Assembly (NCBI RefSeq): GCF_002209485.1
Contig: NZ_NJIX01000003.1
Location: 682,001 to 746,000, forward strand
DNA length: 64,000 nt
From: Achromobacter sp. HZ34
Lineage (GTDB): Bacteria > Pseudomonadota > Gammaproteobacteria > Burkholderiales > Burkholderiaceae_B
Direction: 5' to 3'
This document shows positions 10,164 to 20,010 of this stretch, piece by piece; the stretch's first letter is position 1; the number at the start of each line of letters is the position of its first letter. The translations under genes and the position numbers were made by a program. Under the pieces are notes generated by a model, which saw only the letters and a list, made by a program, of their open reading frames with translations, had not been told where the DNA came from and did no database searches.

Positions 10164-11058
10164 GGCGCACCTCCTCTTCGGCTCGGCGTTCGTCTTCCTC
10201 GTCGGTCTCGTTCGGACCCACGCGCACGTAATGGAAGAAACCCGCCAGCGCGGTCAACGCCATGGCGGCCACGCCCAAGGGCTTGGAGATGCCCTTCCAG
10301 AAAGCCACCATGGGACTGATGCGCGGGTTCTCCGGCAGGCCGTGATACAGCGACGGCCGGTCGGCGTGGTGCAGCACGTACATGACATGCGTGCCGCCTA
10401 CGCCGGGCGGATCGTACAGGCCGGCGTTATCGAAGCCGCGCGACTTCAGGTCCTCGATGCGTTCTTCCGCGTGGTGCTTCATGTCCTCCTTGGTGCCGAA
10501 CACGATGGCGCCGGTGGGACAGGTCTTGGCGCAGGCAGGCTCCTGGCCCACCGCCACGCGGTCCGAACACAAGGTGCACTTGTACGCCTTGTGGTCCTTC
10601 TTCGAAATCCGCGGGACGTTGAAGGGACAGCCGGTCACACAATAGCCGCAGCCGATGCAGTTCTCTTCATGGAAATCGACGATGCCGTTGGTGTACTGGA
10701 CGATGGCACCCGGCGACGGACAGGCCTTGAGACAGCCCGGGTCCTCGCAGTGCATGCAGCCGTCCTTGCGTATCAGCCACTCCAGGTTGCCCGTGTCGGG
10801 ATTGTCGAATTCCGAGAAACGCATCACGGTCCACGAATGCTCGGTCAGGTCGGCCGGATTGTCGTAGACACCCACGTTGGTGCCAACCTCGTCGCGCAGG
10901 TCGTTCCACTCCATGCACGCGGTCTGGCAGGCCTTGCAGCCGATGCACTTGGAGACATCGATCAGCTTGGCCACGGAGCCGGTGGACGGCTCGCGCACCT
11001 GCGGCATGGGCGTGGTGGTGGCGGAGCGCCGCTTGATATCCAGGGATTGCATAGACAT
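10156..11058 (-). CDS. fdoH: Formate dehydrogenase iron-sulfur (beta) subunit
   Basis: The electron-transfer subunit has 300 residues and four [4Fe-4S] cluster motifs: [35 protein letters not shown] and [21 protein letters not shown] single C-terminal membrane anchor follows ([16 protein letters not shown]). It carries electrons from the periplasmic catalytic subunit to the cytochrome b subunit; it has no Tat signal of its own and is normally exported with the alpha subunit. It begins 13 bases after fdoG and overlaps fdoI by eight bases, which is consistent with a co-translated complex. Confidence 0.94.
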   Translation of the reverse strand: MSMQSLDIKRRSATTTPMPQVREPSTGSVAKLIDVSKCIGCKACQTACMEWNDLRDEVGTNVGVYDNPADLTEHSWTVMRFSEFDNPDTGNLEWLIRKDGCMHCEDPGCLKACPSPGAIVQYTNGIVDFHEENCIGCGYCVTGCPFNVPRISKKDHKAYKCTLCSDRVAVGQEPACAKTCPTGAIVFGTKEDMKHHAEERIEDLKSRGFDNAGLYDPPGVGGTHVMYVLHHADRPSLYHGLPENPRISPMVAFWKGISKPLGVAAMALTALAGFFHYVRVGPNETDEEDERRAEEEVRHG

Positions 11059-11071
11059 ATCGATTCTCCCC

Positions 11072-14000
11072 TCAGGCCTTTTCCACGTTCACCAGGAAGG
11101 ACTTGAATTCCGGTGTCTGCGAATTGCCGTCGCCCACGAAAGGCGTCAGCGTGTTGGCGATATAGCCGGGTTTGGCCAGTCCCACGAAGCCCCAGTGGAT
11201 GGGAATGCCGACGTGATGCACCTTCTTTCCTTCGATCATCAGCGGCTTGATGCGCTTGGTGACCAGCGCCACGGCCTTCATATAGCCGCGGTTGGATGAC
11301 ACCTTGACCATGCTGCCGTTGGCGATCCCCAGTTCCTGCGCCATCACCTCGCCGATTTCCACGAACTGCTGCGGCTGCACGATGGCATTCAACAGCACAT
11401 TCTTGGTCCAGTAATGGAAGTGCTCGGTCAAGCGGTAGGTGGTCGCCGCATGCGGGAAGCGGTCGGCCTTGCCCATCTGCGCCAGGTCGTCCTTGAAGAT
11501 GCGCGCCGCCGGGTTGTTGGTCACTTCCGGCCGGGTGGGGTTGAGCGGATTGAAGCCGATCGGCGTTTCGAACGGTTCGTAATGCTCGGGGAAGGGCCCT
11601 TCCGCCATGCCGGCGCGCGCGAAGAAGCGCGCCACCCCTTCGGGATTCATGATGAAGGGCCCCATGCCGCCGGCCGGATCCTCGTCCACCTTGAAGTCCG
11701 GCACGTCGGCACCGCCCCAGGTCTTGCCGTTCCAGCTGATCAGCTTGCGATCGGGATTGAAGGGCTTGCCCTCCACGTCGCAGGACGCGCGGTTGTACAG
11801 CACGCGGCGGTTGGCCGGCCACGCCCAGGCCCAGTTCAGGGTCTGGCCGATGCCGGTCGGATCGCTGTTGTCGCGGCGCGCCATCTGGTTGCCCGCTTGC
11901 GTCCAGGCGCCGGCGAAGATCCAGCAGCCGCTCAGCGTGGTGCCGTCGTCACGCAACTCCGCGAAGCCGGACAACTGTTCGCCGCCCTTGCGCAAGACCT
12001 TGGTGGGGTCCTTGGGGTCGACCAGGTCGACGATGGCGCGGCCCGAGTATTCCTTGGCCAGTTCTTCCGCCGTGGGACTGAGCGGGTTGGAATACGGCCA
12101 GTCCAGGTTGACGATGGGGTCCGGATACGCGCCGCCCTCTTCTTTGTACATCTTGCGCAGCCGCCCGAACAAGGCGGACATGATCTCGATGTCGCTACGC
12201 GCTTCGCCCGGTGGCTCGGCGCCCTTCCAGTGCCATTGCAGCCAGCGGCCCGAGTTGACCAGGGCGCCTTCTTCCTCCGCGAAGCAGGTGGTCGGCAAGC
12301 GGAAGACCTCGGTCTGGATGGACGCGGTGTCGACGTTGTTGAGCTCGCCCATATTGCGCCAGAACTCCGCGGTCTCGGTGTTCAGCGGATCCATGATGAC
12401 CAGGAACTTGAGCTTGGCCAGCGCCCCGTTCAGCTTGTTCTTGTTGGGCGCGGCCGCCAGCGGGTTGAAGCCCTGGCAGATGTAGCCATTGACCTTGCCC
12501 TCGTTCATCAACTCGAACACCTGCAGCATGTCGTAGCTGCGGTCCAGCTTGGGCAGGTAGTCGTAGGCCCAGTTGTTTTCCGCGGTGGCCGCCTTGCCCC
12601 ACCAGGCCTTCATCAGGCTGACGTGGAACTTCTTGTAGTTTTGCCAGTAGCTGAGCTGGTTGGGACGCAAAGGCTTGGTGGCGCGCGTCGCGATGTACTT
12701 GTCGAAGTCCTGCTCCGGCTCGTTGGGCAGCGTCATATAACCGGGCAGCAGATTGGTCATCAAGCCCAGATCGGTCAAGCCCTGGATATTGGAGTGCCCG
12801 CGCAAGGCATTCATGCCCCCGCCCGAGATGCCGATATTGCCCAGCAGCAGCTGCACCATGGCGCCGGTGCGGATGATCTGCGAACCGATGGAGTGCTGCG
12901 TCCAGCCCAAGGCATACAGGATGGTCGCCGCGCGGCCGGCCTCGGCCGTGCTGGCGAGCATCTCGCACACCTTGAGGAACTTGTCCTTGGGCGTGCCGCA
13001 GGCGCGTTCCACCATTTCCGGCGTATAGCGGGAATAGTGCTTCTTCATCAACTGATAGACGCTGCGGGGATGCTGCAGCGTCGGGTCGGTCTTGACGAAG
13101 CCGTCCTCGCCCTTCTCGTAGTCCCACGACGTCTTGTCATAGGTGCGTTTGTCCGCGTTGTAGCCCGAATACAGGCCGGCATCGAAGGCAAAGTCCTCGC
13201 GCACCAGATAAGGGAAGTCCGTGTAATTGCGCACGTACTCGTGGTGGATCTTGTCGTTGGTGAGCAGATAGTTGATCACCCCGCCCAGGAAAACAATGTC
13301 GCTGCCGGTACGTATGGGCGCGTAGAAGTCCGCCACGGATGCCGAGCGCGTAAAGCGCGGATCCACGACGATCAGCTTGGCCTTGTTATGGGCCTTGGCT
13401 TCAGTAACCCATTTGAACCCGCAAGGGTGGGCCTCGGCGGCATTGCCACCCATGACCAGTACTACATCGGCGTTCTTGATGTCGACCCAATGGTTCGTCA
13501 TCGCTCCACGGCCAAACGTCGGGGCAAGACCTGCCACCGTCGGGCCGTGTCAGACACGAGCCTGGTTGTCGAATCCCAGCATGCCGGTACTGCGTATCAC
13601 CTTGTGCGTGATGTAGCCCACTTCGTTGCTGGACGCCGACGCGGCCAGCATGCCGGTGGTCAGCCAACGATTGACGGTCTTGCCATCCGCGGTCTTGGCG
13701 ACGAAGTTGGCGTCGCGGTCCTGCTTCAGCAATTTGCTGATGCGCGTCAGGGCATCGTCCCAGGACATGCGCTGCCACTTGTCGGAGCCAGGCGCGCGAT
13801 ATTCCGGGTACTTGAGGCGGTTGGGGCTATGGACGAAGTCGATCAGACTTGCGCCCTTCGGACAGAGCGTGCCCCGATTGACGGGGTGGTCCGGGTCGCC
13901 CTCGATGTGGATGATGCTGGCGGCGGCATTCTTGGCGCCGTCGCCAAGACCGTACATCAGGATCCCACAGGCGACCGAACAGTACGGACAGGTGTTGCGG

Positions 14001-14140
14001 GTTTCGGTCATCCGGGCGAGCTTATAGGCGCGGACTTCAGCCAGGGCGGGCGTGGGGGAAACCCCCAACACGGCCAGGCTGGATCCCGCCAGGGTCGCGC
14101 CGGTCACCTTGAAGAATTGGCGCCGGTTCATGTTAACCAT
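11072..14140 (-). CDS. fdoG: Selenocysteine-containing formate dehydrogenase catalytic (alpha) subunit
   Basis: The gene is one 1022-residue reading frame interrupted by an in-frame TGA at 13552-13550 that encodes selenocysteine 197. The context RV-U-HGPT matches the E. coli FdnG/FdoG active site. A Tat signal (NRRQFFK) opens the protein, then a [4Fe-4S] motif CPYCSVACG and the molybdopterin-binding domains. The enzyme oxidises formate to CO2 in the periplasm with a bis-MGD Mo or W cofactor. ATG 14140 has AAGGAG nine bases upstream. Automated tools will split it into two genes (196 residues and the rest); it is not a pseudogene, because a SECIS hairpin, selA, selB and selC are all present. 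The first half alone would lack the active site. Confidence 0.96.
13523..13552 (-). promoter_or_regulatory. SECIS element and UGA(Sec) codon of fdoG
   Basis: Directly after the UGA codon the message can form a hairpin with apical stem GGCA/TGCC (13535-13532 with 13526-13523) closing the loop GGTCT. This is the GGUCU loop recognised by SelB in E. coli fdhF and fdnG. The loop begins 18 bases after the UGA. Lower-stem pairing was not modelled. Confidence 0.85.
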
Positions 14141-14372
14141 GGAACGTTACTCCTTGGACTCTGACTCTAACCGGGGCCATAAGGGATCGCCTCAAGCGCG
14201 CCGGACCGGAATGTTTGCTTCATTCCGCGTGGTCATACGGGTCTAAGTATAGGAGGGAAAGCGCAAGATTTCGTTAACACGGTGGTATGAGGGAGTTAAC
14301 ATGCGGCCAGCTGCGTTCATGCGGCAATGCAACATTCCCTCCCTCCTTCCAATTTTCTCTTGGCAGAACACC

Positions 14373-14882
14373 ATGGACGAAGCCTTCAGCCACCAGTTGT
14401 CGATGACCATCCTGATGACCCCGGACATGGCCAATTTCTCCGGCAATGTGCACGGCGGCCATATTCTCAAGTACCTGGACCAGGTGGCCTATGCCTGCGC
14501 CAGCCGCTATGCGGGCCAATACGTGGTAACCCTGTCGGTCGACCAGGTGGTGTTTCGCGAGCCCATCCACGTGGGCGAACTGGTGACCTTCCTGGCGTCG
14601 GTGAACTACACGGGACGCACCTCGATGGAAATCGGCATCAAGGTGGTCACCGAAGACATCCGCCAGAAGCTGGTACGCCACACCAACAGCTGTTACTTCA
14701 CCATGGTGGCGATGGACGAGCTGGGCAATCCCACGCCCGTGCCGCCGCTGGAGCTGCGCACCGAAGAAGAAAAGCAGCGTTTCGAGGCCGCCGCCCAGCG
14801 CCGCGCCCTGAAGCAGGAAATGGAAAAGCGCCACGAGGCCATCAAGAAATCCGTGGCGCAGAGTGCCGGCAAACCCGCATGA
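14373..14882 (+). CDS. Acyl-CoA thioesterase (YciA/hotdog family)
   Basis: A 169-residue cytosolic hotdog-fold enzyme that hydrolyses acyl-CoA to free acid and CoA. The family signature FSGNVHGGHILKYLDQ is at residues 20-35, with the catalytic aspartate on the central helix, and VFREPIHVGELV follows. The C-terminus is a charged, probably coiled helix. ATG 14373 is preferred to the 14301 ATG because homologues begin at the MTPDMAN-containing region shortly after; its ribosome site is weak. It is divergent from fdoG; the shared region 14141-14372 contains two GTTAAC hexamers at 14273 and 14295, 22 bases apart. Confidence 0.88.
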   Translation: MDEAFSHQLSMTILMTPDMANFSGNVHGGHILKYLDQVAYACASRYAGQYVVTLSVDQVVFREPIHVGELVTFLASVNYTGRTSMEIGIKVVTEDIRQKLVRHTNSCYFTMVAMDELGNPTPVPPLELRTEEEKQRFEAAAQRRALKQEMEKRHEAIKKSVAQSAGKPA

Positions 14883-14925
14883 GCGACGTCGCTGAGCTAA
14901 GTCACTGAGCGGCAGCGCTCTTGCA

Positions 14926-16632
14926 TCAAGCCCGGGCCAGGGCCTGCCTCACCATGGCGGCCAGGTCGTCGATGTCGAAGGGCTTCTGCAGGATCAGTTC
15001 ACGCTGCAGCAGTTCGGCACTCACCTGGGCATCGACGTAGCCCGTGGCCAGGATGATGGGCAGGTCGGGCAGCACGGCCCGCACGCGCTCGATCACTTCC
15101 GCGCCGTTCAAGCCCGGCATGATGAAGTCGACCATGAGCAGGTCGGGCGCCTGTTCCGCCAACATCTTCAAGCCGGTTTCGCCGTCGGCCGCCTGGCGCA
15201 CCTGGTAGCCCAGGGTCTGCAGGCATTCGACGATCAGGTTACGCACGATGGCATCGTCATCGATGACCAGGATGTCGTCGCCGCTGGCGTGACCCTCGGC
15301 CGTGGCCTTTGCCGCATCGGCGGCCGCCGTGGCCGTGGCCGCCGGGGCGCCCCCGGATGCCACACTGAGCCACAGCTCGACCACCGTACCCTTGCCCAGC
15401 TCGCTGTCGATGCGGGCGGTGCCCCCGGACTGGCGGGCAATGCCATACACCTGGCTCAGGCCCAGGCCGGTGCCCTTGCCGACCGGCTTGGTGGTGAAGA
15501 AGGGATCGAACACCTTGGACAAGGCCGCCGGCGCGATGCCGCTGCCGGTATCGGCCACGGCGATGACCACATAAGCGCCGTCAGGCAGATCGCCGTCGCC
15601 GCGCCGTAAGGACGTAGTCAGCGTCACCGTGCCGCCGCCCGGCATGGCGTCGCGCGCGTTGATGCCCAGGTTCAGCACCGCCAACTCCAGCTGGTTGGCA
15701 TCGGCGATGGCCGCGGGAATGTGGGGATCCAGATGGGTCACCACGGACACCGTCGGCCCCAGCGACAGGCCCAGCAGATCGTGCATGCCGCTCAACAGAT
15801 CGTTGACGTCGGTGACGCGCAGGTCCATGGTCTGGCTGCGCGCGAAGGCCAGCAACTGGCTGGTCAGCCGCGCGCCGCGCGACACCGCCTGGCGCGCATT
15901 GCCCGCCAGGCGGCGGATGCGGGGGTCGTCGGTGGAGCGGTCGATCAGCTCGATACTGCCCATGATGATGTTGAGCAGGTTGTTGAAATCGTGCGCCAGG
16001 CCGCCGGTCAGCTGGCCGATGGATTCCATCTTCTGCGACTGCACCAGGGCGCTCTGGGTGCGCTCGCGGGCGCGCACTTCCTTCATCAGGTTGTCGTTGG
16101 CGCGCGCCAGGTCGTGCGTGCGCACGGAAATCCGGCTTTCCAGGGTGTCGTTGAGCACACGCAAGGCCTCTTCGATTTCTCCCTGCCGGCCCAGTTGCGC
16201 GCGCGCGCCGTACTGCCGCAAGCGCGAACGCAGCGCGGCGCTCAAGGCCAGGCGCAAGGCCTCGCCGCGCAAGGGGCGTTCGAGCAAGGTCACATTGCCC
16301 AGGCTTTCGATGCCCGTAGGGGGGCCGCTGGCACCGTTGATCACGATGAAAGGGAAATCGGACCACGCCGGCTGGGCGCGCACCCAGGCGGCCAGGCGAT
16401 CGCACTCGTGCGTGCCGATAGTCTGGGCGGCGACGAGGCCGCAGGCGGCATCTTCAAGTCCGGCGATGAAAGTGTCCAGGTCGAGGCATTCGCGCACACG
16501 GTCGCCATATTCGGCAAGCACCGTGCTGAGCGCGCGCTTGTCGCGGCCGCGCGGAGCCAGGACCAGAATTGGCTGGCTGCTGTCGGCGGTAGTCTGTCCT
16601 GCTGACGGGACGGTAGTCACGCGTTGTTCCAT
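14926..16632 (-). CDS. Hybrid sensor histidine kinase with C-terminal receiver
   Basis: The protein has 568 residues and no membrane segment, so the signal is probably cytosolic. Its order is a degenerate receiver-like domain (about 15-130), a coiled-coil linker, a HisKA domain with the phospho-accepting histidine in GGLAHDFNNLL, a HATPase domain (LNLGINARDAM, VADTGSGI, GKGTGLGL) and a C-terminal receiver with aspartate in MVDFIMP. The inner kinase resembles hybrid kinases that phosphorylate their own receiver. ATG 16632 has AGGA upstream and is favoured over 16716. No cognate response regulator is adjacent, so its output is unknown. It is divergent from the GH15 gene. Confidence 0.88.
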   Translation of the reverse strand: MEQRVTTVPSAGQTTADSSQPILVLAPRGRDKRALSTVLAEYGDRVRECLDLDTFIAGLEDAACGLVAAQTIGTHECDRLAAWVRAQPAWSDFPFIVINGASGPPTGIESLGNVTLLERPLRGEALRLALSAALRSRLRQYGARAQLGRQGEIEEALRVLNDTLESRISVRTHDLARANDNLMKEVRARERTQSALVQSQKMESIGQLTGGLAHDFNNLLNIIMGSIELIDRSTDDPRIRRLAGNARQAVSRGARLTSQLLAFARSQTMDLRVTDVNDLLSGMHDLLGLSLGPTVSVVTHLDPHIPAAIADANQLELAVLNLGINARDAMPGGGTVTLTTSLRRGDGDLPDGAYVVIAVADTGSGIAPAALSKVFDPFFTTKPVGKGTGLGLSQVYGIARQSGGTARIDSELGKGTVVELWLSVASGGAPAATATAAADAAKATAEGHASGDDILVIDDDAIVRNLIVECLQTLGYQVRQAADGETGLKMLAEQAPDLLMVDFIMPGLNGAEVIERVRAVLPDLPIILATGYVDAQVSAELLQRELILQKPFDIDDLAAMVRQALARA

Positions 16633-16830
16633 TGGCAGATGTTCCTGGTGGGAACGCAGTGGAGGACGGACCAGTCTATACAGGGGTTTCCCTGATTGCC
16701 CCGCCACTTGTAACAACGAGCGAACCGCAGGCCGAGAATGTTACTCAGTTCGCCCTCCCGCTACGGGTGTTACGCCGCGTTGCACCCATGGATGAGAAGG
16801 ATTTCACCTCCGTGATAGTCTGATTCGCCT

Positions 16831-18741
16831 ATGACCCGTCAAACTTCGAGTTCTCGTTCCAAGCCGCTGGAAGACTACGGCCTGATCGGCAATATGCTGT
16901 CGGCGGCGCTGGTCGCGCGCGATGGCTCGATCGACTGGCTGTGCCTGCCCCACTTCAATTCCCCGGCCTGCTTCGCCGCCCTGCTGGGCAATGAATCGAA
17001 CGGCCGCTGGCAGCTACGGCCCCGCGCCGCGGAATGCCGTACGACGCGGCGCTACGTGCCCGGGACGGCGGTGCTGGAGACTTGCCACGAGACCGCCACC
17101 GGCAAGGTCACGGTCTTCGACTTCATGCCGCTGTCGGACGACGAACATCGAGTGGACGTGGTGCGCCTGATACGCGGTGACGAAGGCCATGTCGAGATGG
17201 ACATGGAACTGATCCTGCGCTTCAACTATGGGCAGGCGGTGCCCTGGGTGCGTCGGCGCGATTACGGCCTTAGCGCGGTGGCCGGGCCGGACGCGGTGGA
17301 GATCCACACCCAGGTGCCGATGAAGGGCGAGGACATGAAGACCACCTCGCGCTTCACCGTACATAAAGGCGAGACGCCGGCTTTCACGCTGTCCTACCAT
17401 CCCTCGCACAAATCACCGCACTTCGTGCCCGACCGCGGCGAGAGCCTGGACCGCACCATAGGCTGGTGGCGCGAATGGTCCAAGCGTTGCCGGGGTGACG
17501 CGGAACATCACCCCATCTGGCACGACGCCATCGTGCGCTCGATGATCACGCTGAAGCTGCTGACCTTCCGTCCCACCGGCGGCATGGTGGCGGCGCCCAC
17601 CACGTCGCTGCCGGAACGGCTGGGCGGCGAGCGCAACTGGGACTATCGCTATTGCTGGTTGCGCGACTCGGCCATGATCCTGTATGCCCTGCTCAACGGT
17701 GGCTACCGCGACGAGGCGGAAGCCTGGCGCCATTGGCTGATGCGGGCCACCTCCGGCCTGCCTGACCAACTGCAGATCATGTATGGCGTCTCGGGCGAAC
17801 GGCAACTGCCGGAATTCGAACTGCCCTGGTTGCCCGGCTACGAGAACAGCAAGCCGGTGCGCATCGGCAATGCGGCGTCCACGCAGATCCAGATGGATAT
17901 CTATGGCGAAGTCATCGAGGCGCTGCACGCCGCGCGCGAAGCCGAGCTGGCGCCCCTGGAACATGCATGGCGCCTGCAGCGGGTATTGCTGCAGCCGCTG
18001 AAGAAACACTGGAACACCCGCGATCACGGCATCTGGGAAGTGCGCGGCCCGCGCCGGGCCTTCACGCATTCGCGCGTGATGTGCTGGGTGGCGTTCGACC
18101 GCGCCATCAAGTCGATCGAACGCTTCAACCTGGACCTGCAAGGCTCCAAGGAAGAACTGGTGGCATTGCGCGACAAGGTCCACGCGGACATCTGCGAGCA
18201 TGGCTTCGATCCCAAGCTCAACAGCTTCGTCCAGTCCTATGGCAGCAAGGCGCTGGATGCCAGCCTGCTGATGATCCCGCAGGTGGGCTTCCTGCCCATC
18301 GACGATCCGCGCGTCACGGGCACCGTCAAGGCCATCGAACAACGCCTGTTGCGCGACGACGGCCTGGTCTATCGCTATGACTCCACCCAGACCGACGACG
18401 GCCTGCCCGATGGCGAAGGCGTGTTCCTGGCGTGCAGCTTCTGGCTGGCCGACGTCTATGTCATGCAGGGACGTATGGATGACGCGCGCGCCTTGTACAA
18501 CCGGCTGCTGGGCTTGCGCAATGACCTGGGGTTGCTGGCGGAGGAATACGAACCCGTCAGCAAGCGCCTGATCGGCAATTTCCCGCAGGGCTTTTCGCAT
18601 ATCGGCATAGTCAACACGGGCTACAACCTGATGAAAGCGACGTCCGGTCCGGCACAGCAGCGCGCCAGCAGTTCAGCACCGCACAACGGTGACGCGCCGC
18701 ACCAGAAACCGCCCAAGGATGTGCCGCACACGGATAGCTAG
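16831..18741 (+). CDS. Glycoside hydrolase family 15 protein (glucoamylase/trehalase-like)
   Basis: This 636-residue protein has the bacterial GH15 layout. An N-terminal beta-sandwich (GLIGNMLSAALVARDGSIDWLCLP split over residues 17-40) leads into an (alpha/alpha)6 barrel with GERNWDYRYCWLRDS near residue 270 and a C-terminal FPQGFSHIGIVNTGYNL motif. Family members hydrolyse alpha-glucosidic bonds in trehalose, maltodextrin or similar glycans by an inverting mechanism. No signal peptide is visible, so it probably acts on an intracellular glucan. The last 30 residues are a low-complexity polar tail. The substrate cannot be told from sequence, and no trehalose or glycogen genes lie nearby. Confidence 0.9.
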   Translation: MTRQTSSSRSKPLEDYGLIGNMLSAALVARDGSIDWLCLPHFNSPACFAALLGNESNGRWQLRPRAAECRTTRRYVPGTAVLETCHETATGKVTVFDFMPLSDDEHRVDVVRLIRGDEGHVEMDMELILRFNYGQAVPWVRRRDYGLSAVAGPDAVEIHTQVPMKGEDMKTTSRFTVHKGETPAFTLSYHPSHKSPHFVPDRGESLDRTIGWWREWSKRCRGDAEHHPIWHDAIVRSMITLKLLTFRPTGGMVAAPTTSLPERLGGERNWDYRYCWLRDSAMILYALLNGGYRDEAEAWRHWLMRATSGLPDQLQIMYGVSGERQLPEFELPWLPGYENSKPVRIGNAASTQIQMDIYGEVIEALHAAREAELAPLEHAWRLQRVLLQPLKKHWNTRDHGIWEVRGPRRAFTHSRVMCWVAFDRAIKSIERFNLDLQGSKEELVALRDKVHADICEHGFDPKLNSFVQSYGSKALDASLLMIPQVGFLPIDDPRVTGTVKAIEQRLLRDDGLVYRYDSTQTDDGLPDGEGVFLACSFWLADVYVMQGRMDDARALYNRLLGLRNDLGLLAEEYEPVSKRLIGNFPQGFSHIGIVNTGYNLMKATSGPAQQRASSSAPHNGDAPHQKPPKDVPHTDS

Positions 18742-18795
18742 CGGGCACGGGCACGCGATTTGCATAGTGCAGGCCCTCTTGCTGGAGCCGCCACT

Positions 18796-20001
18796 ATGTT
18801 GCAAGCCGTCAGTCAGCCTCGTGCTACCCGTACCCGCGCTACCCGCACCGCCCCGGCGCCCGATCCGGATCGCGGCGTCCAGGCCAGGCCGCCGGCGAAG
18901 GCCGCAGGGAAGGCGAGGATCAGCAAGACGGAACTCAAGAGTCTCGCCGATGCGCCGCCGGCCGTGGTGGCCAACAGTGTCGTCTGCACGCCCGACATGG
19001 AATGCAAGGCCGCCGGCCTGATCTATGTCGACGACAGCAAACCGGGCGTCACGCGCCGTCTCGTGCGCGAACACTTCCAGTACTTCGCCGCCGACGGCAG
19101 CCGCATCCGCGACCCGGAGGCGATCAAGCGCATCAACGCGCTGGCGATCCCGCCGGCTTACGTCGACGTGTGGATCTGTCCCAAGATCAACGGCCACATC
19201 CAGGCCACCGGACGCGACGCGCGTGGCCGCAAGCAATACCGTTATCACGATGCCTGGCACGAACTGCGCGGCAACACCAAGTATGAGCAACTGTCCGAAT
19301 TCGCCGCCGCCCTGCCGCGCATACGCCGCCAGGTGGAACGCGACATGGCGGGCGCGGGCCTGACCCAGGAAAAGCTGGTGGCGGTGGTGGTACGCCTGCT
19401 GGAGACCACCCTGGTGCGCATCGGCACGCCCGCCTATGCGCGCGCCAACGGCTCTTACGGCCTGACGACGCTGAAGCGGCGCCACATCACGGTGGCGGGC
19501 GGCCGCATCCGCCTGCGCTTTCGCGGCAAGAGCGGCGTCGACCACGACGTCACCGTGACCGACCGCCGCATCGCCGCCGTGGTCAAGCGCTGCATGGAGA
19601 TCTCCGGCCAGGAGCTGTTCCGCTATCTGGGCGAAGACGGCTCGCCCCGGGGTGTGGATTCAGGCAGCGTCAACGATTACCTGCGCGATGCCGGCCGCGC
19701 CGACTTCACCGCCAAGCACTATCGCACCTGGGCCGGCTCCGTGCTGGCGCTGGCCCTGCTGCGCCAGCGCGCATGGGAAAGCGAGACGCAGGCCAAGCGC
19801 ACCGTCGTGGAAGTGGTCAAGGAAGTGGCACGCCGGCTGGGCAACACACCGTCCGTGTGCCGCGAGCGCTACATCCACCCGCGCGTGCTGCAAACCTATC
19901 TGGCTGGCGAACTCAAGGTGAACGGCCCCGCGCCCGCCAGCCCGCGTGGCCTCAACGCGGATGAACGACGGTTTCTGGCTTTCTTGAAAGCGACCGCCTG
20001 A
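18796..20001 (+). CDS. DNA topoisomerase IB (poxvirus-type)
   Basis: A 401-residue type IB topoisomerase that relaxes supercoils through a 3-prime phosphotyrosyl intermediate. After a basic, Arg/Thr/Pro/Ala-rich N-terminal extension of about 45 residues, the family core is recognisable: GLIYVDDSKPGVTRR, IPPAYVDVWICP, RDARGRKQYRYH, and the catalytic region with KHYRTWAGS and the active-site tyrosine in the CRERYIHP segment. ATG 18796 with GGAG upstream is preferred over the TTG at 18760. It starts 54 bases after the GH15 gene and may share its transcript. This protein is widespread as an accessory gene in soil betaproteobacteria; its role beside topoisomerases I and IV is unclear. Confidence 0.92.
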   Translation: MLQAVSQPRATRTRATRTAPAPDPDRGVQARPPAKAAGKARISKTELKSLADAPPAVVANSVVCTPDMECKAAGLIYVDDSKPGVTRRLVREHFQYFAADGSRIRDPEAIKRINALAIPPAYVDVWICPKINGHIQATGRDARGRKQYRYHDAWHELRGNTKYEQLSEFAAALPRIRRQVERDMAGAGLTQEKLVAVVVRLLETTLVRIGTPAYARANGSYGLTTLKRRHITVAGGRIRLRFRGKSGVDHDVTVTDRRIAAVVKRCMEISGQELFRYLGEDGSPRGVDSGSVNDYLRDAGRADFTAKHYRTWAGSVLALALLRQRAWESETQAKRTVVEVVKEVARRLGNTPSVCRERYIHPRVLQTYLAGELKVNGPAPASPRGLNADERRFLAFLKATA

Positions 20002-20010
20002 GGCGCGCCC

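Noticed and set aside
13550-14140. fdoG as a truncated pseudogene ending at TGA 13552-13550
   Set aside because: The UGA aligns with the selenocysteine of E. coli FdnG, a GGUCU SECIS hairpin follows, and selA, selB and selC are adjacent.
11414-14164. Long plus-strand frames opposite fdoG, and similar ones opposite the MFS gene (20984-23263) and ntrY (51908-54073)
   Set aside because: They are mirror images of well-supported genes in GC-rich DNA, rich in Gly, Ala, His and Gln, with no family motifs.
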